Shown here: positions 24,273-31,929 of the stretch, piece after piece
Layout of the letters: each line of letters opens with the position of its first letter
Position numbering within the stretch: position 1 is the first letter of the stretch
Origin: Enhydrobacter sp.
GTDB lineage: Bacteria; Pseudomonadota; Alphaproteobacteria; Reyranellales; Reyranellaceae
DNA: 64,000 bases
Reading direction: 5' to 3'
NCBI GenBank assembly: GCA_025808875.1
Contig: CP075528.1
Coordinates: 4,090,473-4,154,472, forward strand
The notes under the pieces: generated by a model
Told to the model about the DNA's origin: nothing
Seen by the model: only the letters and a program-made list of their open reading frames with translations
Database searches by the model: none
Position numbers and translations under genes: made by a program

Positions 24273-24857
24273 TCAAAACGCAGGCTGTGGCGGCCTTATC
24301 GGCAGTAGCTGGGCCGCATCGCTCCAGCCCATGATCTCCCTGCCAAGTTTGTGAGCTTCCGCGCCAAGAGCAGCGATACGGTCGAGCGTAAAGCGGTGGC
24401 GACTTCGCAGCTTTTGATCTGGCCTCTTGTCATGTATTCGCTTCATTGTTTCCATATCAGTCGGCATGTAGAGGCGCACCCATTCGGCTTTGTTTGCAAC
24501 CTTCGTTCCATCGTCAATTACTAACTCCAAGAACCACACTCCATGCACCAGCCGGTTGCGGGTTGTTGCGGCGCTCTTGACCCGTTCCAGTAACTTTTGA
24601 AGTTGCCTGTAGCTCTTCGCATCTAATCGTTGCTGTCCAAGAGCGGCACAAATATCGCGCATCGTGCGCTGGTCAATACCGGCGGAGACTATGATGCTGG
24701 CCGTTACAACATCCGTCCCACTCAGCCTTTCAAATAACCGACCAATCGACATCTCGACCTGCCCCCAGCCTCGCATATAGAGGCCAAAAGCTAGGTCGCA
24801 GTCTTGCTCGGAGTTCTGGTACGCTTGCTTAGGAATTTCAAAAGGCTTGAGTGACAT
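24273..24857 (-). CDS. HEPN-like helical protein (candidate RNase/toxin)
   Basis: A 194-residue helical protein. It contains RNRLVHG (about residues 109-115), matching the R-x4-H catalytic signature of HEPN ribonucleases, within AATTRNRLVHGVWFLEL. Family knowledge: HEPN domains often act as RNA-cleaving toxins in defence and toxin-antitoxin systems. It is the last gene of a four-gene minus-strand operon with DUF3883 and GIY-YIG genes. The start ATG at 24857 is used; a TTG at 24866 is possible. HEPN identity is inferred from one motif and helical character. Confidence 0.55.
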   Translation of the reverse strand: MSLKPFEIPKQAYQNSEQDCDLAFGLYMRGWGQVEMSIGRLFERLSGTDVVTASIIVSAGIDQRTMRDICAALGQQRLDAKSYRQLQKLLERVKSAATTRNRLVHGVWFLELVIDDGTKVANKAEWVRLYMPTDMETMKRIHDKRPDQKLRSRHRFTLDRIAALGAEAHKLGREIMGWSDAAQLLPIRPPQPAF

Positions 24858-24880
24858 AGCGTTCAAGCAGGCCTTCGTCG

Positions 24881-25180
24881 CTATCGAGCGATGCGCGTAG
24901 ACTTGGCGCCTTCCACGATCTGTCGATACTTCGTCAATCTCTTGGCGTCGGCTATGTCTCCTCTTTCGATAGCTGCAATTGCCCGCTCATAGCGGGTGCG
25001 TTCCAACCGCCTCGCCTTCTCTAGCCAGGCTGAACCTTCTGTTGCCGTTCTTTCCGCCTCCACGCCGCTCAACTTGCTGGCTCGCCGGCGCATGCTCGCG
25101 GCAATGAAGTGCAAGGCTACGCCGTAGTCAAATGCCTCATCCAGAGAGATCGAGATTGCATCTCGACTGTCCACAGTCAT
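24881..25180 (-). CDS. Small helical protein of the GIY-YIG operon
   Basis: A 99-residue protein from an ATG with AAGG upstream; a GTG at 25225 would give 114 residues. It contains SISLDEAFDYGVALHFIAAS and a Lys/Arg-rich helix RRLERTRYERAIAAIERGDI. No recognised domain. It sits between the GIY-YIG and the HEPN-like genes. By position it could be an antitoxin or accessory subunit, but nothing in the sequence proves it. Confidence 0.5.
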   Translation of the reverse strand: MTVDSRDAISISLDEAFDYGVALHFIAASMRRRASKLSGVEAERTATEGSAWLEKARRLERTRYERAIAAIERGDIADAKRLTKYRQIVEGAKSTRIAR

Positions 25181-25245
25181 AGGGAATACCTTCGGCGCTG
25201 TCTTTCCTCGTTGGCCTTCAGTCACGGTAACTAGCGCGATAGCTC

Positions 25246-26193
25246 TTAGCTGAACAAGTCCATCAGCTTCTTAGCGCCTAACAGCTTACCCAACGTAGTG
25301 TACTTCGGCCCCTGCATTAGACCTTGAGACGCATCGGCAAAGGGGATCGGTCCGATCTCTACCGGTGAACCTGAGAAGACGAGTTGATACTTCTCCTCCT
25401 CGCCGTACGGTTCGATAGTTGCAACGGGAGCATAGTGGGTGATGGCGGAGACCGGCTTGGTTTGATAGGCGGCGACGTAACGAATTTGCTGCAGCTTACC
25501 GCCAGAAATTCGTATCGCCCTCCACCGATTCTCGCCTAGGAAGACGGCCTTAAACCCTTCCTCGTGGGCTGGCACGACAATGACGACATCGTTTGCCGAG
25601 CTGAGGCTTGAAGTCGTTGCCGGAACTGGTTGCGTATTCGCCGGTGCGCTCGGCGTGGCAACGGGTTTAGGCTCTTCAAAAGCGCGTAGGCCCATAATTG
25701 GAAGAACGCGAAGGATTTCGCCAAGAAAAGCACGGCTATCGGCGCGTTCCGCTTCACTCAGCGGCGGTTCGGGCGGTGCCGTACCATTGTCGAGTTTGCT
25801 TCGCGCCGCTTTCTTCGCCTGCTGGATAAGCTCACGCTCCAGCCAACGGACATGTGCTTTGTTCAGACCGCTGTTGGAGGTAGTGAACGCGTAGCAGTGC
25901 TCCCAAAATTCCTTTGTTTGGACGTGGCTATCAATGCGATCTCGAACCGCGTCGCCCTCCCCGATGTAGAGAGTTGGCAGATCCTCATCTTCGCCATCGC
26001 CTTCTTCGTAGCCGACGAGAATGTAGATGCCAGTCCGCCCTAGCTCAGGGCGGCTGCGAGCCGATGTCCATCTGTCGCGCGGAAACACCACGCCGACGCC
26101 AGTCCAGTTCATCCTATCAACGAGACGGATGCCCTCAGGGTCACCATCTACTACGAAAATCCGGATTGTGAAGGGATCGCTATCCAACGGCAC
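25246..26193 (-). CDS. GIY-YIG nuclease-family protein
   Basis: A 315-residue protein. The N-terminal 130 residues match the GIY-YIG layout: GIYILVGYEEG (about residues 54-64), LPTLYIGEGDAVRDRIDSH (about 72-90), then FWEHCYAF and a LNKAHVRWLERELIQQA helix with the Glu. The canonical Arg (VRDRI) and Glu are present. The C-terminal half, after a Pro/Ser-rich linker, has a beta-rich domain (FKAVFLGENRWRAIRISG) that may bind a partner or DNA. Family members cleave DNA. It is the second gene of an operon with a DUF3883 protein. Confidence 0.72.
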   Translation of the reverse strand: MPLDSDPFTIRIFVVDGDPEGIRLVDRMNWTGVGVVFPRDRWTSARSRPELGRTGIYILVGYEEGDGEDEDLPTLYIGEGDAVRDRIDSHVQTKEFWEHCYAFTTSNSGLNKAHVRWLERELIQQAKKAARSKLDNGTAPPEPPLSEAERADSRAFLGEILRVLPIMGLRAFEEPKPVATPSAPANTQPVPATTSSLSSANDVVIVVPAHEEGFKAVFLGENRWRAIRISGGKLQQIRYVAAYQTKPVSAITHYAPVATIEPYGEEEKYQLVFSGSPVEIGPIPFADASQGLMQGPKYTTLGKLLGAKKLMDLFS

Positions 26194-26205
26194 TTCCCCA
26201 GTACG

Positions 26206-27252
26206 TCATAGCCGGTACGTATAACAAATTGGCGTCAACTGATGCTGCTCCAACTCCCATGGAAGAAGGACACGGCTCTGTCCGCCCGTCGCCTTCTTCC
26301 TATCAAGCTTGATTGAATGGAGCACGAACAGCGCGCAAGAACTTGCAGGATCGCGTGCATGCTTCACCTCATTGTAAGTCAACACAACTGCGCTTCCGTT
26401 CGTCGTTGTGCCTTTAACTTCCACGTGAAGCTCTCGTCCGTTTCGCTCACAGAGCAAATCATAAGACCTTCGCGCGGACACATCTTCGACCGCGTAACCT
26501 TGGTCTCGAAAGTGGGCAGTAGCCACTTTCATTGCCTGCTTCTCAATCGCTCGCCGCTCTTCGGCCGAACGAGCAAAGCCTTGGCCCTGCGAGCGAGCCA
26601 GAGAAGTTTCCGCTGCGTTCGCGCTTTCTGCTTCCGCATCGGCTTCAGGAGTGTCGAGGATGTTGCTGCCATCGTACTCAGCTACAAATTCCAATGCGTC
26701 ATCAATCCACTTATGCTTAGCTCCCGCTTTATGAGAGCCATCCGCCTCGAGGGCGTAGCAGACGTTCGCGCGTCCAATTCCACCGTCTCGGGGAATTTCA
26801 AATTGGCGTCGATCCTCCGGCAACAAAACGCAATTGCGGCGGTCGGCTGAAACGAAGTGCCCAAATGTGCGTGGCTTTCCAGGCGAACGCTTTATTTCGT
26901 CGCGCTCGACCTCAGCATCGCGATACCATCCCACTATCACCTGTCCGCCCTCGGGCCGGCGCGCGACGAATACGACGAGAACACCGTCGAGGCTATCTTC
27001 ATCGGCCGCATCCGGATCGATGCGTTCCAATGCAATCGAGTGGGCCGTCATAGTCGGTTGAAAGTAGCCGTAGAGACGGCCATCCGTAGTGCGGAAGTTG
27101 TAAACCTCATGCCCGATTTCTGTCTTGTTGTATTGGCCGCCGCCAATTGGCTTCTCATCTCCAGGAACCGGACCGTTGTAGAAGTGCATCCATCCAATCC
27201 GGGCAAACAACACCCGCTGCGCGCGGGTTGCCCGCTGGCTCGCTTTTGCCAT
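26206..27252 (-). CDS. DUF3883-domain protein
   Basis: A 348-residue protein whose C-terminal domain has the DUF3883 pattern (SYDLLCERNGRELHVEVKGT, then VVLTYNEVKHARDP). The D and E-x-K arrangement is that of restriction-endonuclease-like folds. The N-terminal part (FARIGWMHFYNGPVPGD) resembles modules fused to such nucleases in mobile regions. DUF3883 proteins are repeatedly associated with defence and restriction. First gene of a four-gene operon; the stop is 12 bp before the next start. Confidence 0.75.
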   Translation of the reverse strand: MAKASQRATRAQRVLFARIGWMHFYNGPVPGDEKPIGGGQYNKTEIGHEVYNFRTTDGRLYGYFQPTMTAHSIALERIDPDAADEDSLDGVLVVFVARRPEGGQVIVGWYRDAEVERDEIKRSPGKPRTFGHFVSADRRNCVLLPEDRRQFEIPRDGGIGRANVCYALEADGSHKAGAKHKWIDDALEFVAEYDGSNILDTPEADAEAESANAAETSLARSQGQGFARSAEERRAIEKQAMKVATAHFRDQGYAVEDVSARRSYDLLCERNGRELHVEVKGTTTNGSAVVLTYNEVKHARDPASSCALFVLHSIKLDRKKATGGQSRVLLPWELEQHQLTPICYTYRL

Positions 27253-27409
27253 ACTCCGCTCCCCAACTGTTCAAAGGGACGAGCGCGGTTGTCCCTCCAA
27301 TCGCTTTCTCAGTCTATGGTGCTACCGCCGCCATTGGCAATCTGGACACGGACTTTGCACGCGTTTGCAAATCGCAGCGCGCTCCGCCGCCATCGCTTGT
27401 TCTCGGCAA

Positions 27410-27643
27410 CTACCGTCCGCGCAAGTGCCGCTTGGCTGGCATCTTCAACAGTTCGGCGGGCTCGACGCGAAGTGCCTCTGCAAGCCGTCCGACAACATTG
27501 AGGCTCGCGTAGAACACACCTTTCTCAAGTTGACTGAGGTAGCTCCGGCTCACGTTCGCCTCAAAAGCCAGATCATCCTGCGACACGCCCTTCGCATTGC
27601 GTAGGCGCCTCAAATTGCCAGCGAATACCTCCCGCAAGTCCAT
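27410..27643 (-). CDS. XRE-family transcriptional regulator
   Basis: A 77-residue Cro/CI-type helix-turn-helix protein. GNLRRLRNAKGVSQDDLAFE is the first half and ANVSRSYLSQLEKGVFYASL the recognition helix and its continuation, followed by VVGRLAEALRVEPAELL. It is a lone DNA-binding domain. A perfect inverted repeat lies at 27663-27693, just upstream of its start, and is the obvious operator. It probably represses itself and the divergent lipoprotein gene. Confidence 0.9.
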   Translation of the reverse strand: MDLREVFAGNLRRLRNAKGVSQDDLAFEANVSRSYLSQLEKGVFYASLNVVGRLAEALRVEPAELLKMPAKRHLRGR

Positions 27644-27662
27644 GCGGGCAACGTGGTCGCCT

Positions 27663-27693
27663 GTTCAATATATGACACCTCGATATATTGAAC
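27663..27693. promoter_or_regulatory. Operator-like inverted repeat of the XRE regulator
   Basis: GTTCAATATAT (27663-27673) and ATATATTGAAC (27683-27693) are perfect inverted arms with a nine-base spacer. The site lies 20 bp upstream of the XRE start and about 50 bp upstream of the divergent lipoprotein start. Its A/T-rich arms contrast strongly with the surrounding sequence, and they also offer TATAT-type -10 elements. Confidence 0.72.
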
Positions 27694-27741
27694 AAAGAAA
27701 TCACAGCAGGCAGAATTGCCCCATCCAAAAGGGGCAACGTC

Positions 27742-28074
27742 ATGAACTCCAAGGTTGTATTGCTTGCTGCCGCTGTAGCGCTGTCCGCCTGTGTCGAAGA
27801 TCATCAGCCAGCGCCAACCGCTCAGGTGCCTTCGGGGCCAGTCGATACCTTTCTCGTGGTCGCGATGGGTCCCAAATGGAATGTGCAGCCGATCAGCGCC
27901 GGGCGATGCCAAAGCGAAGCCCAGCGTTACGCTCTCCTCAACAGTCCATCGTTGCCTGTAGGTGCCCAGTGCATGTCTGTCGGCCCCACGTCTTGCCAAC
28001 TCCTCCGACAGCAAATGATCAACGTGGACCTTCGCAGCCAACGTACCCTTATCACGATGTGCCAATCCATATAG
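27742..28074 (+). CDS. Small predicted lipoprotein
   Basis: A 110-residue protein with a short lipoprotein signal: LLAAAVALSAC places the lipobox (LSAC) at residues 14-17. The mature part is Ser/Gln/Pro-rich and contains four further cysteines (RCQSEAQRYALL, CMSVGPTSCQ, MCQSI). The ATG at 27742 is chosen because it gives the lipobox at a normal distance. No family recognised. It is divergent from the XRE gene with a shared control region. Confidence 0.6.
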   Translation: MNSKVVLLAAAVALSACVEDHQPAPTAQVPSGPVDTFLVVAMGPKWNVQPISAGRCQSEAQRYALLNSPSLPVGAQCMSVGPTSCQLLRQQMINVDLRSQRTLITMCQSI

Positions 28075-28084
28075 TGGCGGCGCC

Positions 28085-28210
28085 ATGATTGTTGCACTGC
28101 TTATAGTGATAGTAATTCTGCTCTTGCCGGGCGGCGCACCATTCATCGCGCGACTGTGCACAGTCGCGCTCTATCTCATAGGCTGCGTCATCGCATATCC
28201 GCGCACTTGA
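28085..28210 (+). CDS. 41-residue membrane protein (hypothetical)
   Basis: The frame begins 11 bp after the lipoprotein stop and encodes two hydrophobic stretches (MIVALLIVIVILLLPGG and CTVALYLIGCVIAY) separated by a short loop. No obvious ribosome site is seen. A 22-bp perfect palindrome lies inside it. Probably a tiny membrane protein co-transcribed with the lipoprotein, though a non-coding interpretation is possible. Confidence 0.45.
   Translation: MIVALLIVIVILLLPGGAPFIARLCTVALYLIGCVIAYPRT
28148..28169. repeat. Perfect 22-bp palindrome
   Basis: Eleven bases (GCGCGACTGTG) are followed directly by their exact reverse complement, with no spacer. It lies about 85 bp upstream of the integrase start. 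It could be an excisionase/integrase or repressor site, or chance within a coding frame. Confidence 0.5.
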
Positions 28211-28252
28211 TTTAGCCTTCACCGATCTCCCCTCAGAGGGCGACGCAAACCC

Positions 28253-29443
28253 GTGGGACGGGGGAACGTCGTGATTGGAACGCAGTTGAAGGTCAGTTAT
28301 CCGCACGTCGTCTCGGACACCGACCGGCACGGAAATGTGCGCATTTACTATCGCCGCAAGGGCAAACCAAAAATGCGCCTTTGGGAGACGCCCGGTAGCG
28401 CTGAATTCGCAACGGAGCTTCAAAACGCGAAGCATGCCGCCGAGCAAGCTCAGCCCGTCAACGATGAGGACGGCGCACCGGGGACGTTACGGCGGCTCTG
28501 TATCGATTACTTTGGCTCCCCCGCATTCAAGATACTGGATGCTGACACTACTCAAGTGGTTCGTCGGGGCATTCTCGAAAACATCTGCCAAAGTAAGCTC
28601 ACGAACGGCGTGGAGCGGGGTCGCCTCCCGTACGCCCGCATGGAGCCAATGCACATCGAGCAAATCCGAGACGAGAAGATTGCCTTTCCGGCTGCTGCCG
28701 ATGGACGGGTGAAGGCATTGCGGCAGCTCTTCAAATGGGCGGTGAAGACCAAGCGGCTGCGCACCAATCCTGCGGCGGAAGTTGAGTACGTCGGCAGCGA
28801 TGGCGACGGCCACCATACGTGGACGGTCAACGAGGTCCGCAAATATTGGAACCGGCATCCTGTCGGCACCATGGCTCGGCTAGCTATCGATCTCATGCTT
28901 TTTACCGGAGTGCGGCGCTCCGATGCAGTGCGCGTAGGGCCGCCGATGAACCGCGACGGCTGGCTACACTTCACCGAATGGAAAGGGTCGCGTACGAGGG
29001 TGAAGCGACGCGGACGCGGTGAAGGCCCGAAGCACCGAGAACTTCCGATCCTCCCCAATCTCCAGTCAAGCATTGACGCCACGCCCTCGGGCCTCTTCAC
29101 CTATCTCGTAACGAGCTTCGGTAAGCCATTTACGTCCAACGGCTTCGGCAATCGGATGAAGAAGTGGTGCCGCGAGGCGGGGCTTTCCGACGAATGTACT
29201 GCCCATGGGCTGCGCAAAGCCGGAGCCACAATTGCCGCAGAGAACGGGGCGACCGAGCATCAGCTTATGGCAATCTTCGGATGGGCAAGCGCGCGCCAAG
29301 CGGCGACCTACACGAAGAAAGCGAACCGCACTCGCTTGGCGGCCGACGCTATGCACCTTCTCGTGCCTGAAGAGAACGGACCGGGACGAAAAGTGTCCCA
29401 CCGCGCGCGGGGGAATGGGTCCCACCGGAACGACAAGCATTAA
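28253..29443 (+). CDS. Site-specific tyrosine recombinase (integrase)
   Basis: A 396-residue integrase with an N-terminal arm-binding/SAM-like region and a C-terminal catalytic domain. The catalytic domain shows LFTGVRRSDAVRVG (first Arg, about residue 219), the HGLRKAG box (His/Arg about 320-323), GWASARQAATYTKKANR (nucleophile Tyr about 350) and a Lys region upstream. The start is a GTG. It directs insertion into the tRNA-Thr 3' end 22 bp downstream. Such island integrases act with host factors and sometimes an excisionase; none was recognised here, although the XRE protein could serve a regulatory role. Confidence 0.93.
   Translation: MGRGNVVIGTQLKVSYPHVVSDTDRHGNVRIYYRRKGKPKMRLWETPGSAEFATELQNAKHAAEQAQPVNDEDGAPGTLRRLCIDYFGSPAFKILDADTTQVVRRGILENICQSKLTNGVERGRLPYARMEPMHIEQIRDEKIAFPAAADGRVKALRQLFKWAVKTKRLRTNPAAEVEYVGSDGDGHHTWTVNEVRKYWNRHPVGTMARLAIDLMLFTGVRRSDAVRVGPPMNRDGWLHFTEWKGSRTRVKRRGRGEGPKHRELPILPNLQSSIDATPSGLFTYLVTSFGKPFTSNGFGNRMKKWCREAGLSDECTAHGLRKAGATIAAENGATEHQLMAIFGWASARQAATYTKKANRTRLAADAMHLLVPEENGPGRKVSHRARGNGSHRNDKH
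29395..29425. repeat. GTCCCAC sites at the right end of the element
   Basis: Two direct copies of GTCCCAC (29395-29401 and 29419-29425), 41-71 bp from the right att repeat and inside the integrase 3' end. The spacing of 24 bp and the distance to att mirror the pair left of attL (20832 and 20849), as arm-type integrase sites might. Confidence 0.4.
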
Positions 29444-29465
29444 CTATCAAAAGCTTAGGCTGGGT

Positions 29466-29484
29466 AGTGGTGCCCCGAGACGGA
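29466..29484. repeat. Right attachment-site repeat (attR, in tRNA-Thr)
   Basis: A 19-bp repeat identical to 20909-20927. It overlaps the acceptor stem and T-arm end of the tRNA gene, so insertion leaves the tRNA intact. Confidence 0.8.
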
Positions 29485-29543
29485 ATCGAACCGCCGACCC
29501 CATCATTACGAATGACGTGCTCTACCAGCTGAGCTATCGGGGC
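29468..29543 (-). tRNA. tRNA-Thr (anticodon CGT)
   Basis: On the minus strand this is a full 76-nt cloverleaf. The acceptor stem is GCCCCGA / TCGGGGC, with a D-arm GCTCAGCTGGTAGAGC, an anticodon stem CGTCA / TGATG with loop TTCGTAA (anticodon CGT at 29510-29508), a T-arm GGCGG-TTCGATT-CCGTC and an encoded A-CCA end. It reads ACG codons. It serves as the integration target of the adjacent element. Confidence 0.97.
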
Positions 29544-29600
29544 ACGGCGGCGGGTTTAGGGGAAAGCCCGCGGCCGCGCAAGGCGCTATAGAAGCGCCCC

Positions 29601-31040
29601 ATGTCGACGGCGCTGGCGCTTCTGCCCCTCCTGCTCGTGATCGCGCTGCTGGCGTCGGGCCGCGCCGGCGCGCTGACGGCCGGAACGGCTGGCCTCTCGG
29701 CGACGATCGTCGTGGCGGGCGCGGTGCTGGGCGCGCCGCTCGACCTGCTGGCGCGCGAGATCCCGGCCGGCCTGTGGCTCTCCTGGCACGTCGTGGCGAT
29801 CATCGTCGCCGGCATGTTCTTCCATCGCGTGCTGCAGGCCCGCGGCGGCGGCGCGGCCGGCGCCGGCGGCGGGGCGACGCCGCGCCGCCTGTTCGCGGTC
29901 TGCTTCCTGCTGGCGCCCTTCGCCGAATCGGTCACGGGCTTCGGCGTCGGCTACATCATCGCGCTGGCCGCCCTCGCCCGCCTCGGCATCGGCGGCCTGC
30001 CGGCGCTGCTGCTCGGCCTCTATTCGCAGTCGCTGGTGCCGTGGGGCGCGCTCGCCATCGGCTCGACCCTGGGCGCCGCGCTGGCCGGCATGACGCCCAA
30101 CGCGCTCGGCGTCGCCTCGGCGCTGCTGCAGGTGCCGATCCATCTCTTCTACCTGCTGCTCTACTGGCGCTTCGCGCGCGAGGCGGGCGTCGCGGTGCCG
30201 GCGGCGCAGAGGCTCGACGATCTGCTGTGGACGGCGCTGCTGCTGGCGCTGGTCTGGCTCGCCAACCTGCACAGCGACCTCGAGATCGCCGGCGCCGCCT
30301 CGACCGCGCTGCTGCTGGCGCTGCGCTTCTGGCGCGACGAACGTCCCGACGCCGCGAGTGCGCGCGCGACCCTGCGCGCCACCGCGCCCTATGTCGCGCT
30401 CACCCTGGTGCTCTGCGCCACCCGCCTGGTGCCGCCGCTGCGCGACCTGCTGAAGCCGCTGGCGGCGCTGCGGCCCTACGACACCCTGCCGGCCTTCCCG
30501 CCGTTCTACGCGCCGGGCTTCTGGCTGGTGGCGATCGGCCTCGTCGTGGCGCTGTCGGCGCGCGCGCCGCTCGGCCGCGTCGTCGCCGAGACCGCGCGCG
30601 GCGCCTGGCGCGCCTGCGCCGTCACCGTCGCCTTCGTCGTCATGGCCGAGCTCTATGTCGGCACCGGCATGGCGCAGGACATCGCCGAGGGCCTGCGCGC
30701 CGCGGCGGGCCGCACCGCCGGCCTCGCCGTGCCCGCCTTCGCCGCGGTCGGCGGCTTCCTGACCGGCGGCGGCGCCACCGCCAACGCCATGCTGATGCCG
30801 ATGGTGACCGCGCTCGCCCGCGCGCTGGCACTCGACCCGGCGTGGATCGCGGCGGTGCAGAACTCGGTCTGCGCCAACCTCACCATGCTGTCGCCGGTCC
30901 GCGTCTCGATGGGCGTCGCCATCCTCGGTCTCTCCGGCATGGAGTCGGCGCTCTACCGCCGCGCCTGGCCGCTGGCGCTGCCATCGATCCTGACGGGAGT
31001 CGCAGCCATCGTCGTGCTGCTCTATGCTCCGCCGGCGTGA
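29601..31040 (+). CDS. L-lactate permease (LctP)-family transporter
   Basis: A 479-residue polytopic protein with about 12-14 helices. It shows the LctP signature APFAESVTGFGVGYIIALAA (about residues 109-128) and the second conserved loop GGFLTGGGATANAMLMP (about 385-401). Members exchange or symport lactate, glycolate or related 2-hydroxy acids across the inner membrane. It is shorter than typical E. coli LctP (about 550). The next gene (dehydrogenase) follows after 18 bp with a ribosome site GGAGG, so the pair is probably an operon moving and oxidising a hydroxy acid. Confidence 0.8.
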   Translation: MSTALALLPLLLVIALLASGRAGALTAGTAGLSATIVVAGAVLGAPLDLLAREIPAGLWLSWHVVAIIVAGMFFHRVLQARGGGAAGAGGGATPRRLFAVCFLLAPFAESVTGFGVGYIIALAALARLGIGGLPALLLGLYSQSLVPWGALAIGSTLGAALAGMTPNALGVASALLQVPIHLFYLLLYWRFAREAGVAVPAAQRLDDLLWTALLLALVWLANLHSDLEIAGAASTALLLALRFWRDERPDAASARATLRATAPYVALTLVLCATRLVPPLRDLLKPLAALRPYDTLPAFPPFYAPGFWLVAIGLVVALSARAPLGRVVAETARGAWRACAVTVAFVVMAELYVGTGMAQDIAEGLRAAAGRTAGLAVPAFAAVGGFLTGGGATANAMLMPMVTALARALALDPAWIAAVQNSVCANLTMLSPVRVSMGVAILGLSGMESALYRRAWPLALPSILTGVAAIVVLLYAPPA

Positions 31041-31058
31041 AAATCGGAGGAAAAGGCG

Positions 31059-31928
31059 ATGGCCAAGGTGGCATTTCTCGGTCTCGGCGTGATGGGCTTC
31101 CCGATGGCGGGGCATCTCGCCGCCAAGGGTCACGACGTGACGGTCTACAACCGCACCTTTGCCAAGGCCGAGGCGTGGGCCGGCGAGCACAAGGGCAAGG
31201 CGGCGAGGACGCCGAAGGAGGCGGCGGCCGGCAAGGAGATCGTGTTCTGCTGCGTCGGCGAGGACAAGGACCTGCGCGCGGTCGCGCTGGGCGACGACGG
31301 CGCCTTCGCCGGCATGAGCAAGGGCTCGATCTTCTACGACAACACCACGGCCTCGGCCGACGTCGCGCGCGAACTGCACGCCACGGCCAGGAAGCTCGGC
31401 ATCGACTTCATCGACGCGCCCGTGTCGGGCGGCCAGGCCGGCGCGGAGAACGGCCAGCTCACCGTGATGTGCGGCGGCGAGCAGGCGCCGTTCGACAAGG
31501 CCCATCCCGTCGCCATGTCCTACGCCAAGGCGATCACCCTGATCGGCCCGCCGGGCTCGGGCCAGATCACCAAGATGATGAACCAGATGTGCATCGCGGG
31601 GCTCGTGCAGGGCCTCGCCGAAGCGCTCAATCTCGGCCAGCGCGCCGGGCTCGACATGGAGAAGGTGATGGCCGCCATCTCCAAGGGCGCGGCGCAGAGC
31701 TGGCAGATGGACAACCGCTGGCAGAACATGATCGCCGGCAAGTTCGACTACGGCTTCGCCGTCGACTGGATGCGCAAGGATCTCGGCATCGCCATGGCCG
31801 AGGGCAAGCGCTGGAAGGCGCAGATGCCGGTCGTCGCCCTGGTCGACCAGTTCTACCAGCGCGTCCAGGAGCGCGGCGGCGGCCGCTGGGATACGTCGAG
31901 CCTGATCCAGCCGCTGCAGAAGCCGTGA
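31059..31928 (+). CDS. NAD(P)-dependent 3-hydroxyisobutyrate dehydrogenase-family oxidoreductase
   Basis: A 289-residue beta-hydroxyacid dehydrogenase. It has an N-terminal Rossmann GLGVMGFPMAGHLAAKGHDV (residues 6-25), the substrate-binding FIDAPVSGGQAGAENGQLTV (about 118-137) and the catalytic Lys motif GSGQITKMMNQMCI (about 165-178). Family reactions include 3-hydroxyisobutyrate, tartronate semialdehyde or gamma-hydroxybutyrate oxidation/reduction. Its position directly after a hydroxy-acid permease gene suggests a catabolic role on a transported 2- or 3-hydroxy acid. The exact substrate is not evident. Confidence 0.9.
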   Translation: MAKVAFLGLGVMGFPMAGHLAAKGHDVTVYNRTFAKAEAWAGEHKGKAARTPKEAAAGKEIVFCCVGEDKDLRAVALGDDGAFAGMSKGSIFYDNTTASADVARELHATARKLGIDFIDAPVSGGQAGAENGQLTVMCGGEQAPFDKAHPVAMSYAKAITLIGPPGSGQITKMMNQMCIAGLVQGLAEALNLGQRAGLDMEKVMAAISKGAAQSWQMDNRWQNMIAGKFDYGFAVDWMRKDLGIAMAEGKRWKAQMPVVALVDQFYQRVQERGGGRWDTSSLIQPLQKP

Positions 31929-31929
31929 T

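Larger units (their letters stand above)
20909..29484. mobile_element. Integrative element (about 8.6 kb) in the 3' end of tRNA-Thr(CGT)
   Basis: The element is bounded by identical 19-bp direct repeats, AGTGGTGCCCCGAGACGGA, at 20909-20927 and 29466-29484. The right copy is the 3' end of an intact tRNA-Thr gene. A tyrosine integrase gene ends 22 bp from it, the classic arrangement of tRNA-targeted islands. Cargo: DUF4145 protein, membrane protein, two unknown proteins, HEPN-like protein, GIY-YIG and DUF3883 genes, XRE regulator, lipoprotein and a mini membrane protein. No conjugation, replication or phage structural genes were recognised, so it is probably a passive or satellite-like island. 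Confidence 0.82.

Noticed and set aside
29586-31505. 639-codon ORF opposite the permease and dehydrogenase genes
   Set aside because: Its Arg/Gly/Ala-rich composition without any domain is typical of antisense to GC-rich genes.
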